A stretch of 64,000 nt of DNA from Labia minor (taxonomy: Eukaryota; Arthropoda; Insecta; Dermaptera; Spongiphoridae). The position numbers and the translations under genes were made by a program. A model generated the notes under the pieces. It saw nothing but the letters and a program-made list of their open reading frames with translations. It made no database searches and was not told the origin of the DNA. Every line of letters begins with the position of its first letter. Position 1 is the stretch's first letter. The DNA lies in assembly GCA_963082975.1 (NCBI GenBank), contig OY720346.1:71601267-71665266 (forward strand), in the 5' to 3' direction. This document shows, piece by piece, positions 10,235 through 22,110 of this stretch.

Positions 10235-10961
10235 ATATAATATTAAGTAAAAGAAAAAATATATTTTTTTAATTATTAATTAATTATATTAATAATTTAA
10301 TATTGCCGAAAATGCATAAGAAATGAAAAAACTTAAAAAATGTCATATTCTATTTTCACCAATTGGAATATAAATTTGTTATTAATTTATTAAAAGGTCA
10401 GAATTGCAGAAATAAATCAAACAAAAAAAAGTAAAAAAAAAACATTTGAATATTCAGCTCTAATTAATTCTAATAATAAATAATTTTAAAACTTTCTTGT
10501 AGACCATTCATAAATTAAATTATAAAAGAAAAAAAAATACATCAAGAGAGGAAATAATAATTAAAGAAAGTGAATGAAATCAATTAGATATAGTTGCAGC
10601 AATTAGCAAAGGTATATGAATTTGTAAGTGATAATTTTCTAAATTTCTTGTGGAACTGTAAAAGAGTGAAACGAGGGGAGTAGCGAAATAAAATGCGAAG
10701 GAGAAATCCCTGACCCTGTGCTATTCTATTTTTGAAATAGGGTAATGAACGAAATATTCAACATACTGAGTATTTTCTTTAGCTAGTATATTTATTTCTT
10801 TAATAAATATTTAAATATTGAAAATATATAAATTATTTAAAACAAACTAATTTTGTGTGTATGTGTGTGAGTGTCAGAGTGTGTGTTTGTAATCTTGAAA
10901 TTCATTTGGGAACTAATTACTAAAATTTAAGTATATATATATATATATATATTGTATATAT
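10235..10961. other. AT-rich intron sequence, nothing recognised
   Basis: AT-rich, with GT-rich simple repeats near 10855-10890 and a (TA)n run near 10935. No gene or element could be supported. Confidence 0.5.
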
Positions 10962-11090
10962 AAACCACTGACTATGTAAGTCCTAAGCAAGGACAAGTGT
11001 TTATAGCAATAAGGTGTCCTATGATCAGTACAACGGGTCCTATCACCCTTTACCTTGATTTTTTTGATCGGGGGCGCTATCAAGTCTTAT
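10962..11090 (-). repeat. SINE fragment (3' part only)
   Basis: Contains CCACTGACTATGTAAGTCCT, GGTGTCCTATGATCAGTACA and GATCGGGGGCGCTATCAAG, i.e. the body and 3' end of the SINE on the minus strand. The tRNA-like head is absent. Confidence 0.8.
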
Positions 11091-11733
11091 CTTATTTTAA
11101 TACCTGTCACTTTTAAGAATTGTCACTTATTATATTTATTATTTACAAATTCCAGATAAAAGACCAAAATTAAATCAAATTAATTATATTCAAATTATCT
11201 TTTTCTCTTTTGTAAGTATATTTAAAAGGAAGTAAGTACCTTAATGTAACTTGGTTTAAAATTGCTGTCTGACAAACATTTCAAAATACATATAATCGAT
11301 ATTTATCCTTTTTATATTTTAAATAATAAATAAAAAATGAAATTCTTTTTTTTTAATGGTAAATATGTCTCAAATATTATTCTCAATTGATTTTTGTGCT
11401 CTATTTAATAAAAATAGATGAAAGAGGACATTCTACTGCAAAAACATATTAAATAATAAATGAAGTTTTTTTTAACAGGAAAGAGGCTTTTTGTATTATT
11501 TATTTATTTATTATTAATATAAATATATAAAAGTAGTATTTATATATTTCCCAAACAATTGATTAAAATTTTCTCAACTTTACCTTATTCAACTATTGTT
11601 CGGATTAATGTTCATTTTTACACTAGATTCATACTTACATGAATTTAAGTAATACAATAAATACTGAAAATATCTAAATTCTAATATTCGTATATCTTTT
11701 ATTAATATAATATTTTATTAAGTAATATTTTAT

Positions 11734-12088
11734 AAAGTAATATACAAATATAAGTGATTTGTTACTGGTAAACTTATTTATTTAGTGAAAAATCAGAAAT
11801 AGTTTCAACAAATAGACAAGAAATTACTACTAAGTTATTATATAATTCTTAATTGATTAACTATAAAAATTAAATTATAATTTTCTAATAAAAAAAACCT
11901 CTGACTTTGTACGTCCTACATAAGGACAACGCCTATCGGTTATTGATTTTTTTGATCGGAGGCGCTATCAAGTAGCTTTCCCAATTTTGATCCCGGAGGT
12001 TGGGTTGACTCCACCAACCCATAGACTCAACAAGGGACCACGAGAATGTGACGCAGCTTCGCTAACCTCTCACCCTGTGGCGCCTTTA
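11734..12088 (-). repeat. SINE copy plus 3' flank shared with 17.7-kb copy
   Basis: The SINE (11897-12088) is on the minus strand: T-run end CCTCTGACTTTGTACG, then the body, then a tRNA-like head ending GGCGCC. The adjacent 160 bp (from about 11734; AAGTGATTTGTTACTGGTAA, AGACAAGAAATTACTACTAA) is nearly identical next to the SINE at 17820, although it lies outside the SINE as seen in other copies. Confidence 0.8.
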
Positions 12089-12887
12089 TATATATAAGAA
12101 TATTTCAAAATTATAATTTTATCTTGTTTTAAATTGACTGTGAATTTTATTAAAATTATTTATTAAATAATCAAAGTTATTATTTTTTTTTCTTCAAGGA
12201 TAAACTAAATACAATATATTTGAAAAAAAAACATTCTTAATATGAGTATTGTTTTTATTGGTAAGAGTAGAAATATTGTTTTTATTTTTAGATTTTTTTC
12301 TCCCAATTTTTAAATTTAAATTTTATAAAACTGATAAAAATAGATCGATCACATATAATTTTTTTTTTTTTCTAAAGTAATAATAAAAAATATATATATA
12401 TATTGAATGAATGAATGAATGAATGAATGAATTTATTTCTAGTAGTGTACGTATCACTTTGTTAGATGGGAGTGTGATCCGTATTGAGTTGAGTCTTGAG
12501 TTTTCGGTCGATGACCTGTCTGAAGAGTGAATGTGACCTCCACGGTCAATGACCGGGCCATTCGGCTCTTGCATTTATGAAAATCGAGAAAAGAATTTCA
12601 AACGTGAAATTGCAAAAGTTTCTATATTCCCAATACTAAAAAGGATACGAAATACTTACTTAAAGAGATAAATATTTTGAATTTATTTCAAATTAATTTT
12701 TAAAATCATCAAATTTAATCAATTTATACCTATTAATTAGAGTTTATGGAAATAATTTATAATATATTTCATAAATCTTTTTAAGAAAAATGTATAATTT
12801 TCCTAATTGTGAAATATTCAAAAAAAAAAACTTCATTTTTCAAAAAATAAATTTTTCTATTATTTTAAATAGATTGTCAGTTATTAT
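12089..12887. other. Intron sequence with (GAAT)n and an unassigned GC-richer patch
   Basis: A (GAAT)n microsatellite lies near 12405-12432. About 12440-12575 is GC-richer (GGTCGATGACCTGTCTGAAG, GGTCAATGACCGGGCCATTC) and has no second copy in the window. The minus-strand 83-codon frame over it runs into the microsatellite and is not convincing. Confidence 0.4.
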
Positions 12888-13139
12888 CACTGGTGTATTG
12901 GGATGGGAACGCGGGGGAATGACGTTTCCTTACCTTTTCAGATTCCAGTATTTTTTCATGTCCCGACAACTCGCACTTAAATCTACTGTTAGAATTTCTT
13001 TTTTTGTGTTCGTTAATATTTTGTATAGTAAGAATAAGAAAAAATAAAAACTTATATGGAAAAAAATAGTTTGCTGAAAATAGGACTTTTTTTTGCTCCC
13101 ACTATGCGTTCCCTTACTTATTTTACCAATACATCAATG
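12888..13139 (+). mobile_element. hAT-type MITE, family H copy 2
   Basis: The ends are CACTGGTGTATTGGGATGGG and ACCAATACATCAATG. The flanks GTTATTAT (12880-12887) and GCTATTAT (13140-13147) match at 7 of 8 bases. The interior matches copy 1 (TCGCACTTAAATCTACTGTT, TTTTTTGCTCCCACTATGCG). Confidence 0.8.
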
Positions 13140-13699
13140 GCTATTATTAGTGTTGATAAATATTTTAAATTTACATAATATTCTATTCTATTAATAGGAT
13201 AAATATTGCATATGAAGTTAAATTTTCCTAAAATAAAAATTTATGGGAAAATAAATTAGCAAAGATTGTAGTAATCAATTCATTATCAATATTTTTTATG
13301 CTGAATCCGAAAAATTTAATGAAAATACAAAGTATTTGAATGCTTATAAATAATCATATTTTTTTAATATCTTTTTTTTATATAATTTTTTTTTTATATT
13401 TTTATAGAATATAAATATAATACATTTTATACAAATTTATTTACATTATGTAAATACATATATTATACAAAATATAAAAATTGATTTAAGACTGAAAATT
13501 TTCTAGAGATATAAATAGTTTCAACACATTATAATATGAAATTGAATTTTAATTAAAGATTTTAGAATTATTATTATTATTATTATTATAAAATCGACAA
13601 TTTTAAAAAAAATGAATGTTTAAAATAATAGAGAAAAAAAGGGAGAGTAATTGTGTAAAACATTTTAAGAGAGAGAGAGAAGTTAATATATATAAAATT

Positions 13700-14405
13700 A
13701 TGGTAAAATTATATTGAATGGTCATCCTGTCATGGATTTAGATAAAACTTTGCCAGTGGGTTCCTTTTTTAATTCCAAAAAAACTTTTCTTATGCAACTT
13801 GTGCGGGTCGCTTCTAGCTTACGAGATAAAAAGGATTAAAGTTTGCATAGATATTCTATTTATTTACCATGTTTTATTAATTTGATCATCAGAGGGCTCC
13901 ATCATCAGGGCTCTGTTTTTTTCAGTTCGGTTGGATATAGAAAAATTAAAAAAATAATTAATTAAATAATTTCCCTATATCCAAACCGAACCGAAAAAAC
14001 CCGAAAATTAGTCAATAAGTGAATAATTAGTGAATTAGTCAATAAAACATTATACTAAATAGCTGCACATTTCACTGTTCATAACCAGCTAATCTCTCAA
14101 AGTTAAAATTCTTTATTTATCTCATAAACTAGAAGTGACCCGCAAAAATTTCATAAGAAAAGTTTATTTGATATTTAAAAAAAAAAAATAAATAATAAAT
14201 ACAAATTAAATTTTATTTCTAATTTTTATTTAATACTAAATATATCTAATTTTCGGATAAGATATAGAAAAATTACAAAATGAAATAATTAAATAATTTC
14301 TCTATATCCAAACCGAACAGAAAAAAACCGAAAATTAAGAATAAGTGAATAATTAGAAGGAACACCAAATCCAAATCCATGACAGGATGACCAGTTTGAA
14401 TAATT
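13700..14405. mobile_element. Family G long-inverted-repeat element, copy 2
   Basis: The arms GAATGGTCATCCTGTCATGG (left) and CATGACAGGATGACCAGTTT (right) face each other. The interior has CCAAACCGAACCGAAAAAAC and AGTCAATAAGTGAATAATTA. A second partial inner inverted copy lies near 14230-14350. Non-coding. Confidence 0.75.
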
Positions 14406-15501
14406 ACCATTTTTTCTAACTGGATTTCAAAAAAAAAAAAACATTAATATTGTATGGTATGTTTTAATTATTTGAGGTAAAAAAAAATTAAAAGTGAAAT
14501 TTGTGTATGGTACATTTTAAAAATAAAATAAAAAAAAATTTATATACATATTCGAAAAAATTATGATTCCAAGGATAAATATTAAAATCGATAAAAAAAA
14601 AAATAGTATTTTAAAAAAATATAATTTTTTTTTTTTCATTGATTAATAAGCTTTCTAATAGGAGAGGTGCATCATCAATATATGTCATGGATTCAAATAG
14701 AAATGATATAATCCTAACGGAATTTCACTTCCATTCTCTTCATTGTACTAAAAAAATTCTTTGGGAAGAAATTAATAATATTAAACTTGGTACCCTTGAC
14801 ATAAAATTAATTATATTTATATAAATGATCCTATATAATAAATAAACACCGATATGAATAAAAATATTATATGTACGTGGTATGTTTTTAATTATTCGAG
14901 GTAAAAATAGTTATGATATAATATAGAATAAAACATATACTGCGTATAACAAAAACATTGATTATAACTAATATTTTATTTTTATTTTAGATATATAATA
15001 TCATATTCTCTCTCTCTCTCTTATCATATTTTCAAACGTTTATTTATTCTATTAATATATAGTCAAATAATTTTATTTATCTTATATATTTATAAATAAT
15101 TATTATAATTATAAGTTTATATGTATATATTTAAATTGAAATTATATATAATTTTTAAAAGTTAAAATATAATTCTAAAACCAATGTTGATTATTATTAT
15201 TATTATTAATTTCTTAATTTTAAGAATATTTATTTTCAAATTATAATTCAAAGAAGGAAATTTTAATTAATAAAATTTCAAAAAAAAAAAAAAATAAAAG
15301 TACCTTTCATATATAAATTATTTTTATCATATTCTTTGAATTAATTATTAAGAATATTTTTTTTTTTTCCCCTCTCTATTTTTAGTTTTTCTAGAGACTG
15401 ATGAAAAATTCTGTGTTCGAGGGAATAATCCTATTTTTAGAATATTTTAAGTTAACCCAAGTCCCTAAAAGGGGAATGAATGATTTCTATTTAAATATCA
15501 C
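14406..15501. other. AT-rich intron sequence, nothing recognised
   Basis: Contains simple runs such as (CT)n near 15008-15020 and (ATT)n near 15190-15210. The short open frame at 14639-14824 lacks any recognisable protein feature. Confidence 0.45.
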
Positions 15502-15774
15502 CAGTGATGAATTGGTAAAATAAGAAGTAAGGAAACGCAAAGTGGGAGGCAAAAATAAAGTCCTATTTTCAGCAAACTATTTTTTTCCATATAAGTTTTT
15601 ATTTTTTTTTATTCTTACTATGCTAAATATTTACGAACACAACAAAAGAAAAAATTCTAACAGTAGATTTAAGTAGGAGTTGTCGGGACATGAAAAAGTA
15701 CTGGAACCTGTTCCGGTTTCGAAAAAAGGTAAGGGAACGTCGTTCCCCCGCGTCCCCCTCCCAATACACCACTG
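15502..15774 (-). mobile_element. hAT-type MITE, family H copy 3, exact 8-bp duplication
   Basis: The ends are CAGTGATGAATTGG and CCAATACACCACTG. Both flanks are exactly AATATCAC (15494-15501 and 15775-15782). Its interior is the reverse complement of copies 1 and 2. The exact duplication marks it as the youngest-looking family H insertion here. Confidence 0.9.
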
Positions 15775-16583
15775 AATATCACCACTAAATTGTATAAAAT
15801 CTATATTTACATTTTTAAAATATAGTATTTAATTTAAAAAAAAAAAAAAATTACAATCCAATTTAAAACTATAAATAAATATATATTTTAATCAAAATTG
15901 AATTAAAACTACAGATACAATTTAAAAAAATAAATAAATAAGTAATTTTTTTATGTAAAATTAATTAAAATGTAAAATGATTTTAATATAATTAAATTTT
16001 TTAGAAGTTGAGGATTAAAAAAATATAAATGTTATTTTTATTTTAATGTGAATGATTTGATTTATTAGGATTTTTATAATTATAATATATAAAATTATAA
16101 TAATAATAATAATTTTTTTTTTTATATATTATTATTATTATTATTATTATTCAAATATTTATATACATAATATATATTATAAAAGTGTGTTTCTGAATAG
16201 AATTAAATATTTTGTGAATATATTACAAAAAAGGGGTAGGAGGAGAGACTTTTAGAATTTTTTAAGTTTTTTTGATAGAATGGATGGTGGGAGGGGGGTG
16301 GGGATTTTAAAAAAATCACTCTTATTTTTAACTCAGGGACAAATTGTAAAATTTTGCGCATGTCTGTGATTGCTAAAGTTAAATTTCAATTGGTCATTAG
16401 TTGAAAAGTAAAAAAAAAAAAAAATTGGTTATATGTTTGCCTCGTGGATGGATGGGACCGAATGAATTGCACGTAAATTAACGTTGACATCATTGATTAA
16501 GTGAAAACCATCGAAAATTTCGAAGGTAAGAAATAAAAAAAAATATTAAATGATTAAATATATAAGGAGTGGGTATAACTTAC

Positions 16584-16800
16584 CTTCGCTCATGATGGTA
16601 GAAGATGGATTGGTATATTATCACGGACAATTACACACGAACGACGGCTGGAATCGGAATGCCGATGCCGGGTGCGACGGGATACTCGATATGACTTCTA
16701 TTTCTAGCGCATGCGCAAAATCCAATGTCCTCGGTGAGGGATCTGCAGGGGGGACGATGATCACTTGCACCTTTAACCGGGTTTAACAACAGGCATCTGA
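16584..16800 (-). CDS. FAMeT: FAMeT-like gene, exon 1 (5' UTR and first codons)
   Basis: On the minus strand this GC-richer segment ends ACCATC-ATG-AGC-GAA-G|GTAAGTTA, a strong donor at 16583. The split codon G|AA joins exactly to exon 2, giving MSEEVNTTDELVYQF, so the start codon at 16593-16591 is well supported by frame and position although the exon codes for only three and one-third residues. Most of the exon would be leader; its 5' limit (about 16800) is a guess from base composition. A two-codon upstream ORF (ATG-CGC-TAG, about 16712-16704) lies in the leader and could lower translation if transcribed. Intron 1 is about 10.8 kb and filled with repeats. Only the last ten bases are coding. 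Confidence 0.75.
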
Positions 16801-16984
16801 GTCACCTACTTATCATTGGATTATTAAAGTAATATTGAATCGCATTGGAATTCTTATTCTGACTAATTTTAACTTCATTGCATTGATTTTTGCAATTTTT
16901 TAAATTTAATAATTTATTTAGACAATATCATAAAAATATAAAGTAATTATTTTTTTTTTATAATTTGATAAATACTTAAAATGA

Positions 16985-17650
16985 ATATAAACCAAGTACC
17001 TGGTTCACCGAGCCATCGGTACTTTAAAAAAAATTATTCCTTATGAACTATGAATATTTAAGATTAAGATAATTTTCTAAAATAAATATACAACAAAATA
17101 TATGAAACAATTTCAAATCATTTAAAAGAACATAAATTAAAAAAAAAGGCATAAAACATACACCCCCTAAACGTACGAATTAATGCACCGAAAGAAAGAA
17201 AAGTATGGCCTGTGGATATAACATAATTTATATTTCGTAAATTGATTACAAAATATTATTAAAATAAATACTTTTTGTATATAATTTTTGAAATATCTTT
17301 CAATATAATGCCTCATTTTATAATAAATACCTGGTTCACCAAGCGAGCGGCCGTTCGGTCATTAAAAAAAATTATTCATTATGAACTGTAAATATTTAAG
17401 ATTAAGATTATTATTTAAAAAAAATAAACGACGAAATACATGACACAATTTCAAATAATTTAAAAGAACAAAAAAATTTACAAAAAATATTAATAAAACA
17501 TACAGACTTTCGTACGTATTAATGCACTGAAAGACAGAAAAGTATGGCCTGTGGATATAACATAATTTATATTTCGTAATTTGATTACAAAATATTATTA
17601 AAATAAATATTTTAAATTTTATTTTATTTATAATATTTTGTATTTAAGGA
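16985..17650 (-). repeat. Family E repeat, two tandem copies
   Basis: Two units about 340 bp apart each begin CCTGGTTCACC(G/A)AGC and contain GTATGGCCTGTGGATATAAC and TTTCGTAA(A)TTGATTACAAA on the minus strand. The first ends with AATGCCTCATTTTATAATAA leading straight into the second, a head-to-tail dimer. The same trailing segment follows copy 1 near 2262-2300. Confidence 0.75.
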
Positions 17651-17667
17651 AGCGCTCTAATAAGTAA

Positions 17668-18036
17668 TATACAAATATAAGTGATTTGTTACTGGTAAAC
17701 TTATTTATTTGGTGAAAAATCAGAAATAATTTCAACAAATAGACAAGAAATTACTACTAAGTTATTATATATTTCTTAATTGATTAACTATAGAAATTAA
17801 ATTATAATTTTCTGATAAAAAAAACCTCTGACTTTGTAGGTTCTTCACCAAGAACGAGTCCTATCAACCTTTACTTTGATTTTCTTGATCGGAGGCGCTA
17901 TCAAGTAGCTTTCCCAATTTTGATCCCAGAGGCCGAGTTGACTCCGTCCCATTTCTCTTGTCAGGCTCGGAACTTGAACCCGGGACCACGAGACTGTGAG
18001 GCAGCTTCGCTAACCTCTCACCTTGTGGTGCTTTTA
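17668..18036 (-). repeat. SINE copy with the same 3' flank as the 11.7-kb copy
   Basis: The SINE is at 17820-18036 (minus strand; GGACTTGAACC-type B box read as GGTTCAAGTTCC). The preceding 150 bp matches 11734-11896 almost base for base. The match ends at the SINE head on the other side. Confidence 0.8.
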
Positions 18037-18640
18037 TTTTCTCATATCTTTTTTAAAAAATCATTGAAAAATATGGGATTATTATTTTCCTATTTAAGAT
18101 AACTCAAAACTTTAAATAATAATAAAATATTTATTAACTAAATATTAATAATATAATAATTTTTGAAAAAAAAAGTTTTATAAATTTCTGAATACATATT
18201 TATTATTAATTTCTTAGTAGGATTAGTAATTATTAACATATACTTATATATAGGGATTTAGTGCTGAAGATATAATTCAGTTATACATAAATTATGTTAA
18301 TAAAAAAAAACATGTTTTGCACATAAAAAGTATATGCATATGTCATTGGAAATGGGTGTTGCGTTTCAATTGCTGTTATTGGATCTTAATGAGTTATCAT
18401 ACCTTCTGATGAATAATGATATTTTAGCATAATAGGAAACGATGATAGTGAGAGAAACTGCATCATTGCTTATCATACTAAATTAACTTTGTGACGTTCT
18501 AACAAAAAGATCATTCAAAAAAGATCTGGAAAACATTAGAGGATTTCGTAAAATCATTAATTATAATTATTATATTAATTAGTCATGCCAGACATAATTA
18601 CCATGTTTAATTATTCAGATTATATGATTTAGGTAACTTT

Positions 18641-18934
18641 TTACTATCTCGCCAGAGATAGAATTGCGATCACGAAAATTTGAGCTAGAATAATTAAATT
18701 TGGTACATGGACATTATTCAAAATTCGTAGTTTTCTATCAACTTTTGAGAAATGTAACTCAACCGGAAGAGGGTCATTACCTACAACGTTTTGATTTTTT
18801 TTCCTCTAAAGTGACCGTAAAAATAAAGATAAATGTTTGATAGTTTTTCACAAGATTAAAAATTGTATAAAACTGCTATATATAGAATTTCAGCTAGATT
18901 GAATCGCTGAAAGTTCCGGAATTCATTTTTAAAA
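18641..18934 (+). mobile_element. Family A element, upstream unit of a dimer
   Basis: It starts ACTATCTCGCCAGAGATAGA and has an internal deletion that removes the microsatellite. It carries CAACCGGAAGAGGGTCATTA and stops abruptly after TTCCGGAATTC. A linker (18935-19085) then leads to the next A copy. The same truncated-A, linker, A arrangement recurs inverted at 26764-28345. Confidence 0.8.
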
Positions 18935-19291
18935 CTGAATTTACTGAAGTAATTTATAAACTATCTATTTTATTATTTTAATAAATATATACCTTATAAA
19001 TTTTTTTCATTTTTCAAAAAAAAAAAATTAATTAATATCTGTATTTTGTATTTAAAATCATTTATTAAAATCAATTCATTCATAAATATTTTTACTATCT
19101 CGCCAGAGATAGTATTGCGATCACGAAAAATTTTCGATGTCGAGATTTTGAAGTTTTTATACGTTTTGTAAGCATTTCACTAAAGTGGAAAGAAAATGTA
19201 TGTGTGTTCAAAATTCGTAGTTTGCCATTAACTTTTGAGAAATGTAGCTCATTCGGAAGAGGATCATTACCTACCACGTTTTCATTTTTTA

Positions 19292-19441
19292 CTTTCCCGC
19301 ATACTTCGTATAAGGGAAGTATTGGAATCGTCAAAAATTTCGACTTCGAGATTTTGATAGATCTTGACGTTTTAGACCTCCCTGAGTCGGAAAATACCAT
19401 TTTTGGAATTATGTCTGTGTGTGTGTATGTATGTATGTATG

Positions 19442-19472
<31 letters not shown>

Positions 19473-20405
19473 TGTCTGTAAGCAAATTTACTCAAAAACT
19501 AATCAAGCTAGGACTTCGAAATTTGGTACACCGATATTATTCACAGTTTGTAGATTTCTATCAAAATTTCGTCAAAATCGGTTAACCGGAAGTGGTACTT
19601 TACCTACACTGGTTGCGTTTACCTTTCAAGTAAAGTACCAGTTTGCTTCGAGATATTTGCTTCATATTTTGTATATAGATTTAAAAATATGAAAAAAATT
19701 CAGATACCAAATTTCATCATGATCTGACTACCGGAAGTGACATTTTACCTATACAAGTAGCGTTTCCTTTTTACCGACCGACGATAGTAAGGGAGGTATT
19801 GTTTTCACACCAAATTTCACCTATGGATATTTTTAGGTACATATCTCCACGAATCATGCATTTTCTTAACAGAAAAAAGTATTTTTAGCATGATGTCTAA
19901 CCGTCCGTCCGCTGTGTCCGTAGAGATGTGTACAGCTTGAACGGCTCAACCGATTTTGATGAAATTTGGTATATTTACTTAATGCATCAGAATGATGAAT
20001 GGATCAACTTTTGGTGCAAATCCGGAAACCGGAAGTGCTAGTATTGCCGATCGAAGAGAGGAAGTGAAGGGTTATTTTCATATCAAATTTCACGTGAAGG
20101 CATATCTCCATGTGTTATGCACTTTGTATTGGTTTTATCCTCGAGAAAAATCATCTTCATTAGTTTTTTCTTAATTTAAAATTATATGACGTCACCCAGC
20201 ACTTCATGACGTCACAGCCAGCCCTTATATATTATAAATAAAATAAAATTAAAAATATTTATATTATATCCATATCTGTTTTTTTTTTTACATTTAAAAT
20301 ATCAGTTAACCGGAAGTAGCGCTTTATTACATTCTAAATATTCATTCACAACTCTTTATACCTATTTATATGCGGGAAAGTCTAGGGGAGGACACTCCCG
20401 CTTAT
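19292..20405 (+). mobile_element. Family L Helentron-like element
   Basis: The 5' end is ACTTTCCCGCATACTTCGTA. The 3' end has the inverted motif TATGCGGGAAAGT, then the hairpin GGGAG-GACA-CTCCC, then GCTTAT. The core is a (TATG)n microsatellite (about 19426-19470). After it come TCGAAATTTGGTACACCG and AATCGGTTAACCGGAAGTGG, the same layout as A and B. A family B element interrupts it at 19773-20303. Confidence 0.75.
19773..20303 (+). mobile_element. Family B element, copy 2 (3' truncated)
   Basis: It begins ACCGACCGACGATAGTAAGG, includes ACGGCTCAACCGATTTTGAT and two TGACGTCA palindromes near 20190-20215, and stops near ATCCATATCTGTTTTTT without the terminal hairpin. It is nested in family L. 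Confidence 0.75.
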
Positions 20406-20735
20406 TTTTCCTCTAAACTGAAAGTAAAAATAAAGATATAGTTACGTTTGATAGATCTTCACATCATTAAAAATTGTATAAAATTGCTATATATAGAATT
20501 TCAGCTTGATTGAATCGCTGAAAGTACCGGAATTAATTTTTTAACACTGCAAATCACACGTAATGTGGTGCCATCAACAAAGAGCCAAACACGCGCTGGT
20601 TTAATAAATATTATTTATTAATTTTAATTTATAATTTATAATTAATTAAATTTAATTTAAATATAATATATGCTATTTAATCCAATCCAAATTTGCAAGA
20701 TAGTCGATTGGAGACACTCCAGCTTTTCTAATAGT

Positions 20736-21117
20736 TAAATATAAGATTTCTTGATGGGAAAGTAGTGAACTGAATATATGAATAATATATATATATTAAT
20801 TAATATATATAATCTATTAATATTTTTATATTTATTTAATTTTTGACAAAACACAAATATAAAAATGCTTAAATATTTAAAATTGTATACCATAAAATAA
20901 CATTTGAATTCAAGAAATACTTTTGAAAGTCCTTTGCAAGATTAACTAAATAGTAGTAAGGCACCTAATCAAAATATTATAATCGAATATAGGTATAGTA
21001 TATGCATGATAATTGATTATATTATATTGTTAAAATTCAATCATTTAACTTAATGTATATATTCACATATCTATTGTATATTTGATTCATGAATGATATA
21101 GATATAGAAATATAAAA
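20736..21117. other. AT-rich, nothing recognised
   Basis: AT-rich intergenic sequence; no feature supported. Confidence 0.5.
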
Positions 21118-21967
21118 ATCTGGAGTGTCTCCACTAGACTATCTAGCAAATTTGAATTTGATTAATTAACATATATTTAAATTTAATTAATTATTAATTA
21201 TAAATTAAGTATAAATCAATTGGATCAATTAATTTAAAAATTTAAATTTATAGAATATTATTGTTATTCAATGAAATTAATTAAATAACATGTTTCAAAT
21301 TTAAAACATTTACCTTCATTTTTAAGTCAAAATTTAAAAATTTTAAAAATTAATACTTTGTTGATGACACCAGGTCACTTGTTGGCGCGTGATTGGCTGT
21401 CAACGTGTTAAAAAATTTAAAAAATTAATTCCGGTACTTTCAACAATTCAATCAAGCTGAAATTCTATATATACAATTTTTATACAATTTTTAATGATGT
21501 GAAGATCTATCAAACGTAACTATATCTTTATTTTTAATGTCAGTTTAGAGCAGGGGTAAAAAAATATGTTGGGCCGCACTTAAATATCATTTTACCTTTT
21601 TTTTTAAAAAAGTCTAATCCAAAAATAATTTTACCTTTTTTTAGAACCATATTGAATTAAATATTAATTAAATTTAAATATTTTCATAATTTACGTTTGG
21701 ACCGCATCTCAAAGGGTCTTGGGCCACAGTTTAGACACCCCTGGTTTAGAGGAAAAAAAATGAAAACGTGGTAGGTAATGATCCTCTTCCGAATGAGCTA
21801 CATTTCTCAAAAGTTAATGGAAAACTACGAATTTTGAACACACAAACATTTTTCTCAACCTTAGTGAAAATGACTCAGGGACCTTCAAAACGTATAAAAA
21901 CATCAAAATCTCGACATCGAAAATTTCCGTGATCACAATACTATCTCTGGCGAGATAGTAAAAATAT
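21118..21967 (-). mobile_element. Family A element with nested hAT MITE
   Basis: The order on the plus strand is CTGGAGTGTCTCCACTAGAC (3' hairpin end), GGTCACTTGTTGGCGCGTGA, CAATTCAATCAAGCTGAAAT, the hAT insertion at 21551-21743, GGTAATGATCCTCTTCCGAA, then the 5' end TATCTCTGGCGAGATAGT. Both ends carry ACTATCT-type subterminal motifs. The linker after it (21968-22105) is the one seen in the A dimers. Confidence 0.85.
21551..21743. mobile_element. hAT-type MITE inside family A, exact 8-bp duplication
   Basis: It begins CAGGGGTAAAAAAATATG and ends AGTTTAGACACCCCTG. Both flanks are exactly GTTTAGAG (21543-21550 and 21744-21751). The uninterrupted A copies show the single-copy site TTTAGAGGAAAAAAAATCAA. 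It shares GGGCCGCAC and GGGCCACA motifs with the larger element at 34998. Confidence 0.92.
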
Positions 21968-22110
21968 TTATCAATGAATGAATGATTTTAAATACAAAAA
22001 ACAGATATTAATTAATTTTTTTTTTGAAAAAGGAAAAAAATTTATAGGTATATAGAAAATAATAAAATAGATAGTTTATAAATTATTTAAGATAAAATTC
22101 CTCTTATTAA

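Larger units (their letters stand above)
19089..20735 (+). mobile_element. Family A element carrying nested L and B elements
   Basis: The A start ACTATCTCGCCAGAGATAGT is at 19093. The 3' half resumes at about 20406 (TTTTTCCTCTAAACTGAAAG) and ends GATAGTCGATTGGAGACACTCCAG near 20724. The interruption (19292-20405) is a family L element, itself carrying family B. The long open frames across 19204-19692 read through microsatellite and repeats and are not genes. Confidence 0.8.

Noticed and set aside
19204-19692. 162-codon plus-strand open frame
   Set aside because: It reads through family A and L repeats and a (TATG)n microsatellite giving a CVYVCMYVCM-type peptide; the frame is an artefact of the repeat.
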